Below are positions 57,673 to 64,000 of a stretch of 64,000 nt of DNA, piece after piece. This DNA is from Zerene cesonia (Eukaryota; Arthropoda; Insecta; Lepidoptera; Pieridae): NCBI RefSeq assembly GCF_012273895.1, contig NC_052129.1:3224001-3288000 (forward strand). Reading direction: 5' to 3'. Numbering within the stretch: the stretch's first letter is position 1; each line of letters begins with the position of its first letter. The notes under the pieces were generated by a model that worked only from the letters and a program-made list of their open reading frames with translations, searched no databases and was not told the DNA's origin. The position numbers and the translations under genes are program-made.

Positions 57673-60600
57673 ACTTTTTATATTGTGATTGGTAAATTTA
57701 TTTCAAATTAGCTATTCACCAGTGGTACATATATGGCCTACCACCCAGTGCAGTTACAGCTTTCTAATGGTAATTTTTTTTTAAATCATCCATAGATGAA
57801 AACGGTACAAAAAACAAGTGTCCTCTTTATATAAATGTTGATTCGTAATTGTAGGACAACACCGGTCGTGATGCCACCACGAAATTGCAATACTAATATT
57901 AATACTAATGTTTTTTAAAGTATATTGAAGATCATACACAACATTTAGATACAACAATATACAGTAACTTTAATGTTTCAAAAGTCCATGCAATATAATA
58001 TTTAATAGCCAGCATAATCTTTGATGATATTAGAAATAAAGGTCTGAACAAAAATGATTGTAATTATAACCGACTTCAATTTAATTTTTTTTTTCTTCAT
58101 TATATACCCTGTTTTGTGATAAGATCTATTCAACACGAAACCTAATTAAATTTGTAATTCAATCCAGTTCTCAGTAAATAGATGTGTAACACATTAATAT
58201 CAGTACCGCTATAAGTTAAAACCAACTATTTTTAGAAGTCTTTTATCAAATAAAACACCAAAAAATAGTAATATATCTTTTTATTAAGCGCAAGCATTAC
58301 ACCATAATCATTAGGTGTCACTTGATTATTTATACACATACCTTTGTAATGGTGCATTAGTAACTGATTAGCCCTCAATCATAACAAAACTTTTAATATA
58401 TATAATAATTCAAATTATCTAAACATATTGGGGAAACTTTCATACCCTTTACTCTGGTCCCGATTCCATCATATTACGCACCGTTTCTATGAACCATTTA
58501 TATAATAAATGTCTTTAAATATGAATATAAATAAAAAACGTCTTTAATATATTGAGTTTAGATTGATCAAATAAATTTGCACTTTGTTTAGACTCTTTCA
58601 TTATGTATCTTGTTGTGTTCAGTTATATATTCACAATTAATTCTCGTCTTATTTTTTGTTTATTTTATCTTTTTACACCTCTATTTAATATTTGAATAAA
58701 TAAATAATTTTTCAAAATTATAATAGTTTACACCGGAATTTAAATGCTATGTCGTATCATTAAAGAAAGAAAAAAATACTTAGTGCATCTACGTAATTAT
58801 CGAAAAATATTAAACTAATATTGTTGATACTATTATAATACATTTACCAGCTTTCAACTATTTTTATATGCCATGAATATAGAAAAAAAAGGACGAAGGA
58901 AGAACGCAAATATATTAAATATTAAACAATTCTGTATGTCTAATATAATAGTTTGTCTATGACAGCTTCGTTACTTATATATAAATGGTTCATACACACT
59001 TACATTCAATATTGTTTAACATTAAATACTATATTTAAAAACAATGTCTCATCAAATGAATATGCAATCAAAATATTATGTAAATAAATCGAATATCTAA
59101 GCCGTACACGCAATGGTAAGTATAATACAAATATATTTTAACAAAACTATGAAGCAATCTTGCACCATTTTTAGAAGACGACATTTGAATATTTCTCAAT
59201 ATTGTTGTGTGTTTGAATATGTGTATCTACAGATTTCTATTAAAAATCAATATATTGAAATATCAGATATAAATACAAAAAAATTGATGATCAATGCAGA
59301 ATTTTAAGTGTCAGCTAGTGGAATTGATTTGATAGTTAAAACTATGAAGAAATATTCAAATATGATATCGCTTAACGCACAACCAACATTCTTTCCCAAG
59401 ATCTATCTATAAGTTCACTCTTAACAGCTGCCTAAATATTAACAACCGACAAAACTGTACTTACATTAAGGGGTTTTAACATTTTAAATGTGCAAATTCT
59501 GTACATCTTGAAGGTCATGAAAAAAAATGGGATATGTTCTAAAGAATAAAATAATTATATATTATAAGAAAGTGCCTTGTAAGATAATTATTGATACTGC
59601 ATATTTCATAAACATATTCATAATAATAGATGAGTACGTTTCGATTTCTTGATTGAATGCTCATATATTGATACTTTCTCTAAAAGAAGATGAGTAAATT
59701 AAAATTCAAGATGATAAATTAAAGTTAATAAATACACGTTTTTTTTTATAATGTATGATCATAAGTGACCTCATTGTAAGTACACTTCTACCAACAGTAA
59801 ACTATTTAATAAAAATGGCGAAGACAACAGTCTTATAAAACAGCTATCTAAAACTATGCATACGTTAGATCTGGCATAGTAACATTTAAATATTAAAGTG
59901 ATCAAAACAAATATAGTTTTGGTGAAGAATAATGATCTGTAACAGATAGAGACACAAGATATTTTGTTGACCAATATCACTATTTGAGAATAGTGTACAT
60001 TTGAACGTTTTCAAATCTAAAAATCAAATCATTTATAAATCCACAAAACTCTTCTCTTATTTAAACAAATTACGAGTTTAATTCGTTGCAAATTGCGTAT
60101 ATTTATATTTACTATTTTGTATCTAGTGCCCCTTTCTGCAACAGTAATAACAAAATTATGTAGTTGAAAAAATTATTGATTTTTAGGCTTCATACTCAGT
60201 TGATGTAGTTTGAAACAGCGCTATCCCATTCTCATATAGGATAAACGAACAGTTTAGAAAAATCATTGCACAGTACAGCAGTAGCAGTGAGTGAAATACA
60301 CTACGTATTTTCCTCATACATACGAAATATTGCATTTTTTGTCTAACAATTTTTTGGCATCAATAGGTGTCCTAAAATGAATGTTAAATCTTTGTGAATT
60401 ACCTGTCTGAATAAATTTTTAATTAATATTTATAATAATTATTGATTAATTCAAAGGCTAACGCTGTTTGCAACTATCCAAACAAATAATGAAGCCATAT
60501 CTTCTATGAAATAAGAGATAAATATTTGAAATAACAATTATTAACAGTCCAAGACTGTTACAACTTATCATAGAAGCATTGCATTGATTCTCATATTGAA

Positions 60601-62048
60601 TATGGAAAATATAATAATAATAATCGTAAATAAAGAGAAAACTTGCATTGTTATAAAGTGCATTTTATGTCAAATACGGTATATTATAATAAATATATAG
60701 TAATACTATATAAATATAAAAAGAATGTCAGTATTCTCTGTCAAGTTAAACATTATTTATTTGTATAATAACTAATTTAAACCTAATAAATTATTTAAAC
60801 AATCTATGCTATCTATTGCGAGAAATAATAAAAAACTACAACAACGTGTCAACACAATAAATCATATGTTATGTAAATAACAAGGAAGCCTAATAAAAGC
60901 TAATAAAAATGGCATTTTATAGATCTATAAGTATTTTAAATTACAAAAATATTTCCTCTTAATACTAACAATAGCGATTGAATATCCAATAAACTCTCTA
61001 AAATTTTTGTTATTTTTTAGTAGATCACAAAAATAAATGCATGAAAAAATTATTTCCAAACATAAAGTTTAAATAATACAAAGTCATATTTTAAATATTT
61101 AAATAATACAAAGTAACATTATTTTCGATACATAAATAGATACCTTTTTTGTAACCTGCATTTGTTTCTGTATACGGACATAGAGTCATCAATTTGATTT
61201 GATACAAAAAGTAAATATATATAAAGAAAAAATATAAAAAAGAACATAATAAAAAAACAACAGTATTGAACATTCAACCACTACAACAACGACCTAAGAT
61301 ATAAACAGTAAATGATTATAAACATTTAGGCTTGTCATTTGGGGTCTAACCAGCGAACGATCTCCATACTTCTATACGATAAAAAAATTGATAATTTTTT
61401 TATAGACAACTATTAATTTAATAGGGAACGTTATGTGATATGGGTTATTAAGTCAGTCGGCACGAATCTAAGTAGACCTATACGGTATAACATGTGCTAT
61501 GCACGTCTAATAATATCTAAAGCCTTATTTACGCGACTATATAGTACTTGTCAATGCTTTTAGTGTCAATAAATATGACAAACAAAATAATTAACGATAA
61601 GCAAATAATATATTTTAGTGTTGTTTATGGGTTAATGGATGAACATATTAGAAACAAACGAAATTTGAAAGCATTATAAATGTACGGCATCGTTTTTCAA
61701 ATTCCCTATGTACAATTCTCTTCTACAAAGGTCACTGAAGTATGTTCATTCTAATATTTAAAATGGAACCACAATTTCCTATCAACAAATAATGTCAATC
61801 GGCTAAAAACCCAATCGAATTATCAAGTAACAAAACTAAAAATATTGAATTGAAGGTTCACTTTCTTTTTAGGAAACTAGGTTTAAATGAATAATTAATT
61901 GGTAAAAATAGTTTGTTTCTGTGTACTGAACGTTACACCAGCTATACATACATCTTTCGTAAAATTTCACTAAGACGCTAATACACTGTGACAAGTACTA
62001 GCTAACTCCCTTTAAACTTAGAACGTGCGTAACTAACACTCATAGAGA
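57673..62048. other. AT-rich spacer, likely including the CDC14 3' untranslated region
   Basis: 4.4 kb of very AT-rich sequence with no supported gene. An RTE-type fragment (about 57708-57835) and a family B copy (about 61740-61860) were seen. Part of the right side is probably the long 3' untranslated region of the minus-strand gene that ends at 62049. Several TTTATT hexamers (AATAAA on the minus strand) occur, so the true 3' end cannot be chosen. Confidence 0.5.
61740..61865 (+). repeat. Repeat family B, copy 3 (weak)
   Basis: CTAATATTTAAAATGGAACC, ACAATTTCCTATCAACAAAT, ATGTCAATCGGCTAAAAACC and AAGTAACAAAAC follow the order of copies 1 and 2. Confidence 0.55.
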
Positions 62049-64000
62049 TCATTTCTTTTTAACTGTCGAGCTGCTGGCGCAACTACTGGAGCGCGTTTGA
62101 ACGCCGTCCTTCTTCAGTAAACTGACACCGAACGCGGGGCATTTCTTTCGCAACGCCTTGATTTTATACAATTTATTTCCCTGGGAATTGTTCGATTCTT
62201 CGAAATTCTCCGGCGTCACGTCGGCTGTTATTATGGAGTTGGATATGGTGTCCATCGGTTCGGGGCTGTTAGATTTATCCCGTTTTCGTCTGAACCTGAA
62301 CGGCGCGTCCAACGAATCGACTGAAATGTTCGTTATGTTCGTGTCACTGGACGATAGATCCTGCGTTGCTTCCAGGTTGCCTTTCGCTACGCTCTTAGGG
62401 AGTTTCTTCCTTGAACTGGAATTCGACCGGACTATCAACTTCTTCCTAGTATTATTTACCGCTGGAGCTTTGTTCTGCGCCGCTTTGAGATTCGGTTCCG
62501 AGGGGAGGCGATTTTTGCCGTTCAAATGGCAGTTCTCCGTCATAGCCGTTAGAGTTGAGGTTACGCTGACGGTGGTCACCGTGTTGGTGTCGTTGGTGGT
62601 CATCTTGGTGACACTGAGTGCTTTTCGCGCGAATGTTTTAATAGGGCTGGTCCCGTGCGTGTAGTTGGCCGGTCTGGCCAGGTTGGCACGTTGTCCGTGG
62701 AAGCTATTTTTTCCCGTAAAGGGAGATTTCACACCGGCCAGCTTGTTGGCCTGAGAATTGGCACCTCTTGTTGGCGGGAACGTGGACGTTTTGGCCGCAT
62801 AGTGGGACTTCAGGGTCGAGTTGATCAAGCGCGGCTGCGGTTTGAGATTCGTGTTGTTCGCGTTCCGTATGTTGTTCGTTGGCATCATGTAGTTCATTTT
62901 CGGCGTGAACACTTTGGCCGGCAGCATCGGGGACGCGGTGATTTTATATTTCCCGATAACTGATGTTATGTTGTTCTCCGTGTCCGTTTCGTTCGCGTTT
63001 AGTGCGTTAGCGTTATCCAACTGTAAATAAAAAAAAAATCAAATTTAAGTTAATAGAAAATTTCATGTCATATAAAAAGGTAAATCTATTGCGGTAAGTT
63101 AACGCTGTGAATGTAATCTATGAACATTTATGCTATTTTTACTAGATATAAACCTGCTAATTAAGCACATTAAGGCAATTTTTTTTTACAATTTGACAAG
63201 CCGCCACCTAATTGGCGACGCCCTTGCTCAACGTAGCACGCACACAAACGCACGCACACGCACGCATATACCCACGCATACACGCACGCACGAACCTTGC
63301 TAGCGGCGCCCTTGCCCAGTATGGTGGTCAGCGAGACGGGGGCAGGCGCGGGGGGCGCGGCGGGGACGGCGGGCGCGGCGGGCGCGGGCAGGGTGCAGTA
63401 GATGCCGCGTGTGAACACGGGCAGCGCGGTGATGTTGTTGCGCCGCCGGTACGCCTCGCCCTCCGCGTGCATGCGCGGCTGGATGCTGCGAATTGAGTGG
63501 AAAACGTTATTAAATCGCAAAAATCTTGCAGTTTTTGATCTAATACGGCATTTCCACTGATACACTAGGGAAGCTTAAATAATATACTGAGTTTAAATAA
63601 ACATTTAAACTGGATTTATAAACACTAAAGCAATGCATTTTCCCATATTTTCATATTTTTATTCTTGTCTTAGCAAATTAAATTGCACACACACAAACAA
63701 CACAATCATTAGAATATATTAGAATCACTTTTGAAATATGAAAAATAAAGCAGGCGACTGAGCTAGTGGTACCGCCCATGAACTTTTTCAACGTTAAGGC
63801 CGCTGCAAATAGGTTGCCTGCTTTTAATGGGTAAAGCATAAGGAAAGAATGGACTGGGAAAAGGATATCGTACCACGTTCACCCAGTCGAAAGAAAAAAC
63901 AAAAAATGCGGTCAAATTGATAGCATCTACCACCATTTAGAGATGGTTGGAACTAAACTCACTTCTCCAGGAACCACTGCTGGTGGCCGATAACGGAGCC
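62049..64000 (-). CDS. CDC14-like dual-specificity phosphatase, C-terminal part (cut by window end)
   Basis: Three exons on the minus strand, 64000-63963 (partial), 63485-63296 and 63020-62049, join in phase to about 399 residues with a stop at 62049-62051. The first residues, GSVIGHQQWFLEN, followed by a short acidic-basic stretch with EGEAYRRR, correspond to the end of the CDC14 phosphatase domain (vertebrate form RPGSIIGPQQHFLEE). This is the only family match I can make. The catalytic Cys motif would lie beyond the window. The tail is disordered and Ser/Asn/Lys-rich, with an Ala/Pro run in exon 63296-63485 and basic FRFRRKR, a possible nuclear signal. Known: CDC14 reverses proline-directed phosphorylation in mitosis and cytokinesis. 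The upstream gene body should continue to the right. Confidence 0.7.
63236..63292. repeat. (CACG)n-like microsatellite at the CDC14 donor
   Basis: Interrupted ACGCACGCAC units run up to the splice donor (63295-63294) of the middle CDC14 exon. Length variation here could change the sequence next to the donor. Confidence 0.8.
63748..63890 (+). repeat. Repeat family A, copy 7 (degenerate)
   Basis: GGCGACTGAGCTAGTGGTAC, CCGCCCATGAACTTTTTC and GGACTGGGAAAAGGATATCG follow the family order. It lies in the CDC14 intron before the last exon seen. Confidence 0.55.

Noticed and set aside
59113..61273. Short open frames of 60-69 codons in the AT-rich spacer
   Set aside because: AT-rich, without recognisable domains, splice partners or composition change; expected by chance.
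1..64000. CRISPR arrays, operons, prophage or integrative elements
   Set aside because: No regularly spaced repeats with unique spacers and no prokaryotic gene structure; this is insect nuclear DNA.

Overview
This is a window of an insect nuclear genome, almost certainly a moth or butterfly. The genes have many exons with GT-AG introns. The introns are AT-rich and the exons are often GC-rich. The spaces between exons are full of short interspersed repeats of kinds I associate with Lepidoptera: degenerate RTE-type 3' ends, tRNA-derived SINEs ending in ATG repeats, and a roughly 300-base family ending in poly(A). There are no bacterial operons, CRISPR arrays or plasmid features. Four runs of exactly 1000 N (548-1547, 3603-4602, 7367-8366, 43588-44587) are assembly gaps of unknown true size, and any open frame crossing them is meaningless.

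Six protein-coding genes can be read. (1) 2438-19555 (+): CNOT4, the RING/RRM/C3H ubiquitin ligase subunit of CCR4-NOT, 16 coding exons, 1014 residues. (2) 20624-22136 (-): a two-exon carbonyl-reductase-like short-chain dehydrogenase, 279 residues. (3) 22992-23402 (+): an intronless small heat shock protein, 136 residues, divergent from gene 2. (4) 24552-29273 (+): DHCR24, delta24-sterol reductase, nine exons, 508 residues; plant-feeding insects need this enzyme to make cholesterol from plant sterols. (5) 30260-31423 (+): an intronless protein with Tudor-like domains, 387 residues. (6) 34533-57648 (+): a large fibulin-like extracellular matrix protein, 24 exons, 1307 residues, with anaphylatoxin-like modules, many calcium-binding EGF modules, mucin-like Thr/Pro linkers and a fibulin C-terminal module. 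At the right edge (62049-64000, -) lies the 3' end of a seventh gene, probably the CDC14 phosphatase, cut by the window. The genes share no pathway; this looks like ordinary gene order.

A decayed non-LTR retrotransposon of about 4 kb (ORF1, endonuclease and reverse transcriptase, all broken) lies antisense in fibulin intron 22. Smaller repeats fill most other introns.

I found no clear new biological system. The observations most worth following are: fibulin EGF modules whose Cys4-Cys5 gap is stretched from one residue to as many as about 215; two SINE-like insertions with target-site duplications that end a few tens of bases before splice acceptors (CNOT4 exon 7, fibulin exon 18); a tRNA-like Pol III unit present twice with its core inverted against a shared 47-base flank; a perfect 73-base inverted repeat on both sides of an assembly gap; and a run of about 26 five-residue repeats inside CNOT4. 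All exon boundaries were set by hand from splice consensus, reading-frame phase and family resemblance, with no transcript evidence.
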